Source: Brachionus rotundiformis
Lineage: Eukaryota > Rotifera > Eurotatoria > Ploima > Brachionidae
Assembly: GCA_016802295.1 (NCBI GenBank)
Contig: JAESIW010000137.1
Span: forward strand, 4,153,795 to 4,217,794
Length of the DNA: 64,000 bases
Direction of reading: 5' to 3'
Made by a program: the position numbers and the translations under genes. Shown here piece by piece: positions 47,001 through 59,093 of the stretch; the first letter of the stretch is position 1; every line of letters begins with the position of its first letter. A model generated the notes under the pieces. The model ran no database searches and was not told the DNA's origin. It was given only the letters and a program-made list of their open reading frames with translations.

Positions 47001-48903
47001 AGAATCTTTGGAAAGTTAAGAACACTCTTTGTAATCTGTTCTTTTAATTCTTTTCACATCATTTTGATCGTTTATCATTAATAGAGAATTATTTTTCAGA
47101 TTATTTTATCATTCAAACTTCATTAAGTCAATTTTGCTTCTATTTAAGTATCGTTAATGTTTAGGTATTTTGATAATTTTGGATCATCAGCATACAACCA
47201 GCTAAATGATCAAGTATTTTTCGTTGAATTTACTTAATTTATTTTTGATAAATATTAAATATTTTAATTTATTTATGAAAAAATTTGTTTTTTAATTATT
47301 TCTGATAAAAAACTGGTCAAAAAATTTATTTTTATAATAAGTCACATTCTTGTTAAGTAAAAAGCATATTAAAAATATTATTTATTGAGTAATAGCTTCA
47401 TCCTCACCTTCATAAAATGCTTGTCTTTACTCGCTTGACCACTAAGGCTAATTAATACTTCCTGATAGTAACACTTAATTTTACTTTTATTAAATAACAC
47501 TAATTAATTTTAAACATTTTTATTTGTTTAGTATTTCAATCAAAATCCAATTTATAAAAGTCAACAATATTGTCAACTTTTTGACAATTATAACAGATCT
47601 TTATATGATGAAACCAATTTTTTCCAAAATGTATCTACAAATTACACAACGACTTATAAATGTAATGAAGTTTACCATGTTTATTCAAAGCAAAAAAGTG
47701 TACCTGAACCCAATATAGCTCTTATTTCACTCATGCTACTTGTAGGAACTTGTTCGATGGCTCTTTTGCTAAAAAAACTGAGACGTAGCAAGTTTTTTGA
47801 GAGCAATGTAAACTTTGGAAAAAAAAGATAAAAAATTTAATAAAAATTTTTTTTTAATTTAGATTAGAAGAACATTAAGTGATATTGGAATACTCATTTC
47901 CATACTTTTTATGATGGCTGTTGATTACTTTATCAGACAGCGTACTGATATCAATACTCAAAAATTGGATATTCCAGACGAATTAGTTCCAACCAAGTCT
48001 CGAGATTGGCTGGTACCGCCTCTGGGTACAAATTATTCCTTGCCACTATGGGTTCCTTTTATTGCCATGATTCCTGCTTTTCTCATATTCATAGTTCTAT
48101 TTTTTGAAGTCGAACTTACAGGGTAACTTGAATAACAAAATTGAAACTATCTTTTCTAATCATTCTGTCTATAAAGAATTATTTTAATTGCCAAGCATCG
48201 TAAGCTAAAGAAAGGAACTGGTTTCAATCTTGATATGCTACTTAGCGCTTTAATGATGGCTGTGAACAGTTTGTTTGGTTTGCCTTGGATGTGTTCGGCT
48301 CCTGTGCGCACCCTAGCGCATTGGGCCAGTCTTTCTGTCTACTCGACTTCAATAATTCCAGGTGAAAAGCCTAAATTAATGGATGTCAAAGAGCAACGAG
48401 TCACCGGTATACTTGTTCACATTGCCATCGGACTGTGCCTCAAAGGTAAATTCATCCTCAAAGCAATACCAGTCCCCGTCCTTTTTGGAATATTTCTCTA
48501 CTTCGGTATTGTTTCCTTGTCGGGCACTCAATTGTTTGATAGAATTAAGTTCATTTTCATACCTTATAAATACTGTCCCAATCTACCATATGCAAATGGT
48601 ATCAAGCCATCCAAAAGAAACATATACACTATAATTCAAATAATTGCTGTTATTGTCCTAATGGTGCTAAAGTCAGTAGTGAATATTTCATTTTTGTTTC
48701 CTATTGTTCTTGTATTGTTGGTACCATTGAGAAAGTTTGTTTTGACCAAGTTTTTTAGTCATCGAGAATTAGATTCAGTAAGTTAATTAATTATTTAAAT
48801 GTTAGAAATATATTCTTTTATAAAATAGCTTGATGAAGAAACCGAAAGCCACGAGGATGACATGGTACATGATTTTTACGAACTAACACACTTACCAATT
48901 TAA
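44044..48903 (+). CDS. SLC4-family anion exchanger (AE type), paralog 2, at least 998 aa
   Basis: Exons: 44044-44050, 44103-44158, 44208-44979, 45033-45071, 45599-46162, 46464-46612, 46684-46731, 46782-46931, 47532-47807, 47863-48122, 48177-48777, 48829-48903 (2997 nt). It is the downstream tandem twin of the previous gene, with the same domain order: DVYVELEQLEFDENDLLYKW, SSRWIKYEQTIDPE, FLFIFLGPR, EIGRCMGTLMTNKEF, GLFSGQPLMILGPTGPFLVF, YVTRFTEEIFAFLIA, IVLFFEVELTG, NSLFGLPWMCSAPVRTLA and the same C-terminus, FYELTHLPI. The AE1-E681 equivalent is near residue 769. The loop before VALISL-type helices has an NYTT glycosylation site. A His-rich segment (TGHSHHHHNKHLR) in the cytoplasmic domain is specific to this copy. 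The long N-terminal extension of paralog 1 is not seen; the start is uncertain. The intron after exon 3 begins GC instead of GT. Poly(A) signals are at 48987 and 48999. Confidence 0.85.
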
Positions 48904-48986
48904 TTATGCAAATTTTTATTAAATTGTTTTAAAAGTTTTATTAATTTTTTACGCGATAGAAACAATTCTAATAACTGAAATTAACT

Positions 48987-49004
48987 AATAAATATTTTAA
49001 TAAA
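48987..49004 (+). terminator. Two poly(A) signals of SLC4 paralog 2
   Basis: AATAAA at 48987-48992 and again at 48999-49004, 84 and 96 nt after the stop codon. Confidence 0.5.
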
Positions 49005-49787
49005 ACTTTTTTCCTAAAATCTGATCATAGCTAAAAACTTTAAAATGTCAACATAACTATTTAGTTGAGTTGGATTTTTTATTCAATAAAACTTTTAAAA
49101 ATATATTTTTTCATTTCTTAGAATATAAAAAATTTGTCCTTTTGAATATTTTATTAACTTATGATTAATTAACTCCATAAGAGATAATTTGACTTCAAAT
49201 CTTTACATTAAATACGTATTTTTTGTTATATTTTGAATATAATTTAGTTTTTGATCAAATTTTTATCAGATATTTTCACATATTTCACCAAAGCCTAGAC
49301 TAAATCAAAATATTAACCTACTATATTCTTATTTAACCTAAAAGAAATTTAATTAATTAAAACAAAAATTAATATTAAATAAAATTTTGCCTTAAGGTGA
49401 AAACAAAAGTGTTAAATGGAATACAAGTAACCCTAAATTAGCAAATAAGAAAAAAAAACAGAGTGTTCAAGATTTTTATTTAAACTTAAATTTTATTAAT
49501 AAAATTTGAAAATTAAAATTATTTAAAATATTTTAACTTATAAGTAGATAGAATATTTACATATTTAACTTATCAATACTTTATCAAAAGAAAAATATAA
49601 TATAATTCAAAGTTTGTACAGGACTAAACCTAATTTTGATTTAACATATCATCAAGAATGAGACTTCCAGAAAAAAAGAGTTTGTGGTCAAAGATATAGA
49701 TAAAAAAATAGTTATGTGCATGAACACCAAATTAGGTATCATTATCACTGCAGCGATAAGAACTCACTTTTCACAACCATATCGAGA

Positions 49788-49819
49788 ACGACTGAAAATC
49801 GTCAACAAATTTCAGTCGT
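49788..49819. repeat. Perfect 10-bp stem hairpin
   Basis: ACGACTGAAA at 49788-49797 is followed after 12 nt by its exact reverse complement at 49810-49819. It lies within the putative retroelement relic, where such stem-loops can mark a 3' end recognised by reverse transcriptase. Confidence 0.6.
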
Positions 49820-49956
49820 AAAGAGCTCGCCGATATAAAGATGACATGGGGTGAACCAAGGATAAAGATAAGAAATCGACCAAGTGGAAATAAAAATAAT
49901 AACCATATTCAGAATGAATAAATTAAGATGGATTAAGAGACCTGAAGATGTTATTC

Positions 49957-49973
49957 AATAATAATAATAATAA
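49957..49973. repeat. Short (AAT)n microsatellite
   Basis: About five and a half AAT units in intergenic DNA. It follows RPEDVI-coding sequence and may be the simple-repeat tail of the retroelement relic. Confidence 0.6.
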
Positions 49974-52900
49974 AGCTATATAAAGCGAAACCCTAAACCC
50001 ATGAGATGACTTACAAATGAAGCCATTCTTGATAGCTGCATTACAATATACGATAGGTTGCAATGGGAAAAGTATTGTGAAGGTAATAATTAAGTTGACA
50101 TCGTTACGTTGATTTTTAAAATGGACAAATTATTTCCCAGTCAAAGTAATGAAAGAAAATTATCAATTATAATCAATATAACTTATTTATACATTACTTG
50201 TTAGAGCTCATCTAGAATAGGCAGTAGATATACGGCGTCCATATTTAAAAACAGACACTAAGATCATGAAGCTATCAGCCATATAAAGTGAGATTTATAG
50301 ATATGTATATTAAGCATTCAAGATGGATATCTGATTCCACTTTAAAAAAAAGTATTAAAATTATGAAAATTTTTTAGAATTATTTGAAGAACGGAATTTA
50401 GAATTTGTTATTTTTTATATTTGGCTAAGGATTCATTTAAAGTTTGCTAAGAATCTTTAGCAGAATTAGTGAATTGTATTGAAGTGGATCAGGGCGATCA
50501 AAATCTCAAATATTCGCAATTAATTTAATTTTATAAATTTTAATATAGCCAAAAGTATTTTAATAATTTATTAATTTTAATTTTGCAGATAGAATTATAA
50601 AAATTAGATGCCTGAGCTACCAAATGGTAAAAATATGAGAAAAAATTAACTAAAAGACTTGGAAAAATAATCTATAATCTAATGTAATTATTTCAATAGA
50701 AAAATTGCTATTTAAAGCATTTATAAAGAAAAGCTTAAATTTAACTTGATTAATGCGAGGAAAATCAGCAGCTTACATGAGATAAGCCTTGAGTGCTTTT
50801 GTCTTTAAGAATAACTATCTTGCAAATTAACTGTTATTAAAAGTCTTAATTATTAATTATTAAAGAATAATTTTTTAACTTATTTTTGTCTGTTATTATA
50901 ACAGATTATATTTGGCACCACATAAACACTTCATCGTTTGACAGTATCTCAAGTCAGTGGATCCCAACTAAATTTCGACTGTATTTAATTATTGTTTGAA
51001 TGAAATTTAGTTAAAAGATTTATTACTTAACTGTTTATTAGATAAATTTTGTCTATTTCATTTCACGTTTTTTTATCTAGTTATATAAATTAAAAAGCTA
51101 TTTTTTGCAAGAATTACCAAGAAAAGTATAGCTCGTAATTAATTTTGTTAATTTTCCAATCATTTTTTTAATAATATACACTTAATTTTTTATTTAAGAC
51201 CTCTTATTTAATCTTAATCATAATTTTACCTTAAAAAAATTAATAAACATAAATTTATTTTAAAAAGTTATTTTTATTTTTAATCAGATTCAATTACCTT
51301 GAATTTAACTTAAATAATCATATGAGAAGTGAATTATTATTTTTAAAAAATAATGTCTCAAAACGTGTTTTTTAAATTTAGTCATTCCAACGTAGTTAAA
51401 TGAACTTTTTAAACTACATTCAAGTTAAATCATATCTTTATAATCTCGATTCAACGCTATTCTTTATTAAAGCAAGTTTTGATTAAAATTACATTCTTGT
51501 GATTTATAAACACAAATCTGAAATAATTTGATTAAATAAATTTATTTTAGACTTTTTTTTTGGTTAAAATTAAGATTAATTATATTTTTTTTATTTGGAA
51601 TAATAATAATTTAATTGGCAAATAATTTATTAAACTGATACTAAATGAATAATTTTATTATCTACAATTTTGGCAAGTATAGAGAGAGGAGCTATGGTAG
51701 TAAGTCTGACTGCTTTAGATAATGTAATAAATGTCTTGGATGTTTTTAATTTACCTAGCAAATGGTATATTTGATTTTGTGTAAAGTTCATTCCATTTTT
51801 TTAAGCAACTAATCACTCTTATCTCAGCCTGTCTTTACCGAAATATGCACATCATACATTTAATTGAAATTTCTAGATGAGATCTTACCAAAGATGGTCA
51901 AATATGCGTCACTTGATATTTATCGATATTCTAATAGAGTGACCGAGTGACCAGCTTGGAGTAGGAACCAAAATCTGAAATAGGCACATATATATTATGT
52001 ATGATTGCAGTACTTTTTTGTTAATAGTAAAACTAATTGTTCAATTTTATTCAAAAGCAATAGTTTCTTCAACAACAACAACAATAAAATAATTTAAATA
52101 ATTTCTCTAAAAATTCTTCTCATTTATTATTGTAAACAGAGAATTAATCAAAATCAAATGTTTACATTTATTTTTATATAAATATTTTTTTTCTTAAAAT
52201 GACGCTTGAATTTAATTGCGTTGCAAAGTCTTTTTTGAAAACTAAACGCGCTTTTAATTTACTTTTTTAATATTTTTATTTAAGATAAATCGTTTTACTA
52301 TATTTAAATTAAATTTTTCCTAATTTGAACTTAAATGTTTTTCAAATAGCAAATTTACCATATTAAATTACCAGCAGACAAGCTACCATTTTTTTTACTT
52401 ATTTTTTTTTTAAATAAAAAAATTTAATTGAAACGATAATTAGAATTTCAAACAATTGATATCTTTATCTCAAATTGAAGTGGTTTTTTTATATAAAGTA
52501 AACTTTTTTCAACATAATCTTAAAAATTTAATAACTAATTAATCATAAATATTCTTTCGATTAAATTCTACAAATTGTCTTTATAAGATACTTGGACCCA
52601 AAACAAAAAAAATGATTTATAGCTTCTAGATATTTCTGTCTAATTTGCATTCACATATTTAAATTAATTATTTAATAAACTCAAAAATATTATTAAATCG
52701 ATAAATCTTTTTGGTTATTAAAAGCTTTTTCAGTTTCATGAAAACTAATTTTCCTCGACAATTCTGAACGAATCGACAAACATTTTATTATTTCAAATAA
52801 ATTAAAGTTAATAAAATTATCTTTATTGCGAATAGGTAAACAATCCTTTTTCAAAGTTTGTCTAAAAGTGAACAATTTTATAAAAAGCTATAATCAAAAT

Positions 52901-53432
52901 CCAGATAAAAATAATTTAACTTTTACAAGATAAGTCTAGAGCAAGTTTTTAGGCTTTTCATATTTTAGAATATTTAGCATTTCTCGACTCGGCGTTATTA
53001 TTTTAATAACATTTTGTTTTTTAAAGTCGAAAAAGCGTGCCGAAAATATAAGGAAATAATTTAGAAATTATTTTTGAATAATTGAGTAATTATTTTGATG
53101 TGTTTAATATTAGTCATGGTATTTAAGAAATAATTAAAGGTGATGAAACTACGTAGTTATCAAGCTAACAGTGATTAGTTTATAAATAATTGAGTTGAGT
53201 ACAGACTTGAAGAATTTGTTTTGGGTTCAATAATAATTTAAATGAAATTATGTTAATTTAGAATAAAATTTTGAAAATATTCTTATTTCTAAAATTTGCT
53301 TTATGTTCATAATTATAAAGTTTAAGACCAGAATTGTTAGATTCCAAACCGGATGCATTTTATCTAATTAAAATAATTGAAATTTTAGATTTGTTCAAAA
53401 AATTAAATCATGCTTTGCTAAACTGATATTAA

Positions 53433-56400
53433 ATGATAATGAATAGGGAAATAAAGGAGAAATCCAAACAATCGAAAGATGCACACATGGTGTCCACAGT
53501 TAATAGGGAAGGCTTACAAGTGCCAAATGTGGAAAATATTGCCGAAGAGGAAGAAGATGGTTGTGAGGAGAGAGGAGAGTGCGAAGTGGAGGAGAAGCCT
53601 AAGGACTCTAAACCAAAGTTTATCTTGGAAACAGTGGTATTAAAGGAGCCCGAAGTTGCAGCCAATACTGAACAAGTGGCTCCGCCATCAGATGACGGAG
53701 AAGTTCAGGAAATTAAGGTAGAGGACGGGTATGCCACACGGCAGATGGACGAATTCTTTCGCCAGACAATCGCTGCCATCAAAGAAGAGCTTAAGCTCGA
53801 GAATAAATCGGACAAAAATCATAAACATAAAAATAAAAGTCCTGATATTGATGGCAATGCAGTCGGTCTTGACAACTATGATTTAGATGCAGAGGAAAGT
53901 TTGGATATGGACTTGACCAACAAGTCCCAATTTGATGCAACACTGAACCGATGCAATAATCGAACTTTTTTATTCCAAAATCTTTTGTCTCTTACCAATA
54001 AAAAGCCAACTAAACGAGATAAAATAAACAGTTGGTTGGTAATGTTTGGATGCTTTGTAAATCAGTTCTTGATTGAAGGCCTTTGCTTCAACTATATAAA
54101 CGTAATGGGCTATGTATCTTCTAAATTTGGCATTAGTTCCAAGTTTGTGTCATCAATGCCTGGAGTTTTAATGCTTTCTTTTTTATTGTTCACGTCGCCG
54201 ATAGCTTTGTTTTTCAGCAAAAGATGTGGTCTCAGATTTAGTGGCCTAATTGGTGCAACTTTATCCGCAATTTCTCTTTTAAACAGTTCTATATTTTTAG
54301 ATAATTTTGTTTTGTTTAATTTGTTCTATGGAATTTTTACAGGTAAATATAAATTTTGACAAAAAAATTTTGTTTTACTCTAAAAGTCTTTATGTATCAG
54401 CAAAAATAAACTTATGATAAGAGAATCTTTAAAAGAGCCGACTGATCAAACTTAGCACTAGCATTATTTGCATCATTTAATGGTTATGTTAAGCTTAATT
54501 TAATTCTCAGCTGGTAAATTTATGAATTTTTTATCTAAATTTAATTCTATTAGGACTTTTCCAAATAAATTCTTATTTTAAATTTTGATGAAAAAAATTT
54601 TGTTTTTAATATTTTAGTTTAATTATCGAAGAAAAATAATCAGTGATGAAATTTTTAATTAAAAGAAATTTATTTATTTAAAATTTCAAACCATTTTTAG
54701 AATCATTTCAAATGTTAGTTTTAGTTTGTCCAAAATGTTATCCAATTTTACACTAATTAAGATTAGATTTAAAAAATTTGATTTTTTTATCGAATTTTAG
54801 TTTTGTGAAGGTAAGAATTGAGGAATTTTTAGTTTCAGCTGTAAATTTAATAATAAATTTTTTTATAATTTTTTTATTTTTGAATTAAAACAAAAGCAAA
54901 ATTTTTATGTGCCTAATTTAATATAATTTAAGATATTGATTTTATTTATTTGACAAGCTTTTTACCTATATTTATTCTATCAATTAATTTCAATTGAATT
55001 AATTCTATCAAGTTATTTTATTTTATTTAACTATTCAGTCATAAAACAAATTAAATTTTCTAAACCAAAACTATATGGAGCAAAATACTTTCAAATAATC
55101 ATTTTAATATTTTTATCTACTTACATTAACAGAACTTGAGTGTTAACTTAAATGTTAAATCAAGGAATATATTAAATAAAACATCAATTAATATATCGGT
55201 TTTCTTAAAGTTAATTGTACCTTGTAATAACATTTTTATTTTATTAGACTATTTAATCTATTTATTTTACAAGCAAAATTTGTGTAATTTCAATTAATTT
55301 TTATTTATTCAGATTTAAATTACTTTAAAAAGAGCTTAAATTTAAAAATTTTAAATAATATTATTATAATAAAAAAATGTTTATCTTCAGATATATATAA
55401 AGGTGTCACTCAATTAAGTTGACAACAATTTTTTTAAATATTCTCAGATTTATCTAAAATTAAAGAAAACTATTTTTATTAAAGAGAATAATTTATTTAA
55501 TAGTTATACATATCTGACTAATTTTTAACTTAATTATAGGAATAGGCTTAAGCCTGGTATATGTTTCGACCATAATCGCAACAAGTAAATGGTTCGTAAA
55601 AAAGCGATTGTTTGCCAGCTCTATAAACGTCTTAGGAGCTTGTTTAGGAGCCGTGTTTTATCCGCTAATTACCGAATTTATTCTGTCACGATACAGCTTG
55701 TTCAATACGCTTTTTATTTTATCAAGTCTTCAACTAAACACATTTGCGGCATCATTGCTTTTTTTTGACCACAATGTTGAGATATTGGCCTCGTCGGGTC
55801 CTCAAACATCCAGACAGAACTCGCACCACAACTCGAAAACCAATGGAGCTAGAGATTTGGAGACCGAGTCCCAGACATCCACATCGACCAATCCAAATTT
55901 GACTCTGAAGCAATACTGGCGAAAATTTGTCCAAACCAGAAAGAGTCAGACCAATGCAAGAAAGAATTTGTTTCATTTGATAGCCGAGGAGAAACGCAAA
56001 ACCCGTACCATGTCTAAATCGTCGCTCGAAGACGGATTCGTCATCACCACATCTAACAATCTCCTTGCACCAAACGAGAATGTAATTGTGACTCGTCACG
56101 TAAAAATGTCCAATTCCAAGCCCAAATTGATAACAAGAATTGCCAACAGTTTGCGCAGTTTGACCCATTCGAACCACCCAAACTCGCCCAAAATAAACGA
56201 GCCATCGCCTTTACTGAGCGTTTTCGAAGGCCCGTTGCCTGCCGAAAGCCACGACTTGCACCATGCTGATTCCGATGAGGACGATGAACACAATTTATAC
56301 ATGTTTAATGCAAATGTTCCGCGACTTAACTCAAAAAATCCCAGATACATGAGCTATAGAAACAGTCTGACAAACAGTGTACGTGGAAGTCTGATGGAGT

Positions 56401-58933
56401 GCAGTGTACCTGAGGAGGATTGCATTGAAGAGGATGTAAACAGTGGATGTGATGGAACTTGTAGTGTAGATGAAGATGAACAACAATGTAACAAGAGAGT
56501 ACAGCGCTTGTCTAAAAGAAGATCGAACTTTAACAGGCCTAAGCCGATGACCAACGAAGCTGGACATGGCTTGAATGAAGCCATTAAGAGCTTTCCAGAA
56601 AATAACGTTGGCTACTCAGTGCCAACATTGGTTAATTTAAGGAGATTTATTTCTACAATTGAGACAGCTACTTTTTTAAATTTGCCTTTAAATCTAGAGC
56701 CTATTGAGTACAATTTAAGAAATAGTCTAATTAAAAAATCGGCCGATAAATACCGACACAAAAAATTTAACTCATTCGGCATTGTGTATGACACGGCTAC
56801 AATTTTATTAGACTATTTAATCTATTTATTTAATTTTAGTTTATTATTTAATAGAATATTGTTATTGTTAAATCTATCATTTCTCCTTAGCTCAACAGGC
56901 TTTGTGATTGTATTGTTCTATATACGGGACTATTCAGCAAAGTATGATTTAACTAAATTACAATCTACATATGTCCTGTGCCTAATTGGTTTATCATGTG
57001 GTCTTGGACGAATTGTGTCCACAATTTCTTACAAAGTAAACGAGTCAAATGCAAAGGGTAGAATATTTGCCTATGTGCTTACATTATTTCTAAGCTCGGG
57101 CGCTCTATTTGTTTCTGTGTTTTTATGCACCACACTTTTTTCATTTTCAATGTTTGCCATGGCATTTGGCATCTTTATAGGCTTTAATTTTAATCTCCGA
57201 GCATTGTTTCTTTATGATATAATCGGTCTGGAATGGAGTGATGATAGCTTATTTTTTTATGGGGCTTTTGTTCAGGCATTGGGAGTGTTTTTTGGTGTTC
57301 CGCTGGCTGGTAAGTACAAAATTTTACCACTACTTTATTCTTAAAGATTAGTAACTTTTTGGTCAAATATTAATTAAATTAATAATCTCATCATAATTGA
57401 TTTTAATTAATTGTTTTATTGTGAATTTGTTAATTTTATTTAATTTTTGTAAATTCATGTTCAAATTCAACCTTTTTTTTTCTAGAGTTAATTGCTATGT
57501 TTTAACAATTAAAATTTAAATACCTTGAGTTTAACTGTTACTCTAACTAAAAAATTGTCTTTACTCTCAGCACAATTGAGTAAAAAATTTGAAGATTTAA
57601 GTTCAAAATAGAAAAAAGCTTAAATTTGACTTGTTTTCTATTTCTAAATAAGCTCTAGAATTTTTTTTTATTAATTTTACAATTTAAACCCCAAACCCTT
57701 TCCTAAGAAATAGGTTGGATTTGGGCTTTACTCTAGAGTCGTGAACACGAGGTTATGATAAAGAAATTTTCAAAATAGATAAAATTTTAGGTCATCTTAC
57801 AACTAGATATTTTTCAATATAATTAAAAATAAAATTTGTATAAATATTTTATTTATATAAATATAATAGGAAAAATGTATTTGACGCATAAAAAATAGAA
57901 ATTACAGTATAAGAAAAAAACTTATTAACGCATAAACAAAAAAAATTAAGTAACGTATTAATATTTAGTGATTAAAGCATACAAAAATAAATCTCGCATA
58001 AAATAAACAAGTTAAGAGTAAAAAATATTTATAGCATAAAGCAAATATAATATAATCAAAATTCAAAGCTGATTTGGTCTTTGGTGGTCGACCACGTCTT
58101 TTTCTAAATTAAATTTCTTCAGTATTAAAAAGCTTAACATTATCTTTACGTTTAGGTAAACGACCTCTTCTTTTTGTTGGTTCAACAACTTCTGAATTTA
58201 TAACGACCAGATAAACACGATCAACTTGGTTAAGATGATGGTTACATCAGTAACTTGAGTCATTTCAGATACTAGAGCTCTTATAGAAAAGTTTTGATGA
58301 AATGTATTTTCTTTTCAGTAAACCTATTTGTTTCTCTCGTTCAGGCTGAATAGCGGAATCGCTTTGGAACTTTCGCGTAAATCGAAAATGATTTTTATGC
58401 TTTAATAAAAGAAAATTTAAGATACAAATTAAAAAAAACAACTTAACTTTTTATTTATTATGCTATGGCTTAATTTTTATGCTTTATTAATTTGTATTAT
58501 GCGTCAAAACCCTTCGTCCAATATAATATAAATAATCAATTCAGAAATATATTTTAAATTCTGAATTAAATATTTTTTTTCGAAAAAACCAATTACCGGT
58601 GACTAATAATCTACGCAATATTTTATTTTGTTAATTTTTAATTAAAAATAAATATTCAAAATTTTAATTATGATAATATTTCTATTTATTGATTAGACCA
58701 AAAAGATTATTTGCCAAATTACCAATAAAAATTAAAATTAATTTTATTTATAATTTTAAGGTTTTATATATGATTACTCTGGAGATGTTGTAAATGTGAT
58801 TTATGCGTCTAGTATATTGTTTTTGCTCAGCGGATTTGTTCTCTTGCCTGGCCGAGACCTTCGTTCATATTGTAGAAATTCAATTAAATCGTTGAATAAG
58901 TTTTATATGCAGAGAAAAAATCTCGACTATTAA
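53433..58933 (+). CDS. Major facilitator, monocarboxylate-transporter-like (SLC16 type), 950 aa
   Basis: Exons: 53433-54342, 55540-57309, 58761-58933 (2853 nt). A long acidic N-terminus (about 190 residues) precedes 12 predicted membrane helices. The first set runs from WLVMFGCFVNQFLIEGLCF to LLFF. A very long cytosolic loop follows between helices 6 and 7 (about 260 residues, Ser/Asn/charged-rich, with a short Cys cluster CSVPEEDC and CDGTCSVDEDEQQC). The second half starts at FLLSSTGFVIVLFYIRDY. The second MCT signature is recognisable: GIGLSLVYV, then SKWFVKKRLFASSINVLGACLGA. The usual TM1 signature DGGWGW is replaced by DKINSWLVMF. In TM8 only the Arg of the D---R pair seen in MCT1 is kept (GLGRIV). 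I therefore call the family but not the substrate; it may be an orphan SLC16 relative. The 58761 exon completes helix 12. An upstream ATG gives a 3-codon uORF about 25 nt before the start. Confidence 0.85.
55238..55267 (+). repeat. 30-bp exact copy of coding sequence within intron 1 of the MFS gene
   Basis: ATTTTATTAGACTATTTAAT and the ten bases after it at 55238-55267 are identical to 56802-56831, which codes for ILLDYLIYLF at the start of helix 7 in the next exon. The match stops abruptly on both sides. Confidence 0.85.
58060..58390 (-). pseudogene. AT-hook transposon-protein relic in MFS intron 2
   Basis: On the minus strand two AT-hooks lie in one frame, EPTKRRGRLPKRKDN and FRKRRGRPPKTKSAL, separated by FNTEEI and a TAA stop. 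Further upstream in a related frame, KHKNHFRFTRKFQSDSAI and QPEREKQIGLLKRK look protein-like, with stops between. Together they look like the N-terminal DNA-binding region of a transposase-type protein, now degenerate. The orientation is opposite to the host gene. Confidence 0.5.
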
Positions 58934-59093
58934 TTAAAAAATTGTAGCGTTTTAAATGTATAACTCAATTAAACAGATAGCGGTTTTTTATTATAATTTA
59001 ATTTTAGAAATTAAGATACCGAAATGAATCAATTTTAATTTATTTTTATAAAAAATAATTTTGAATAAAATTTTGAATTGTGTTTTGATTTGC
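58934..59093. other. 160-bp convergent 3' junction, MFS gene / CERKL
   Basis: The two stop codons are only 160 bp apart on opposite strands, so the 3' UTRs probably overlap. An ATTAAA near 58969 could end the plus-strand transcript. An AATAAA on minus near 59040 could end CERKL, just 50 nt from its stop. Confidence 0.6.

Larger units (their letters stand above)
49660..50095 (+). pseudogene. Possible RTE/jockey-like retroelement 3' relic
   Basis: Broken plus-strand reading frames recall the C-terminus of non-LTR retrotransposon ORFs. RMNKLRWIKRPEDVIQ resembles the LRW-GH--RRPED block, and ILDSCITIYDRLQWEKYCEG resembles the final D-R-W motif. Several stops and frame changes intervene. There is higher G+C than in the flanks. 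The resemblance is by eye and weak. Confidence 0.3.
48904..53432. other. 4.5-kb intergenic region with transposon relic and microsatellites
   Basis: No gene is supported. AATAAA copies at 48987-48992 and 48999-49004 serve SLC4 paralog 2. It contains a probable retroelement relic (about 49660-50095), a short AAT microsatellite, and a CAA-type repeat near 52069-52083. The rest is plain AT-rich DNA. It must include the promoter of the MFS gene at 53433. Confidence 0.45.

Noticed and set aside
31935..48903. Calling the SLC4 genes Na+-bicarbonate cotransporters
   Set aside because: FFEVELT, the ALLSLMLMIGTF block and PGEKPKLIDVKEQR are closer to AE1-3 than to NBC sequences, though transport mode cannot be proved from sequence.
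52693..52875. 60-codon minus-strand open frame
   Set aside because: Too short and without any family signal or neighbouring exons.
55752..56567. Minus-strand frames opposite the MFS central loop
   Set aside because: Antisense shadows; the plus strand continues the transporter frame.
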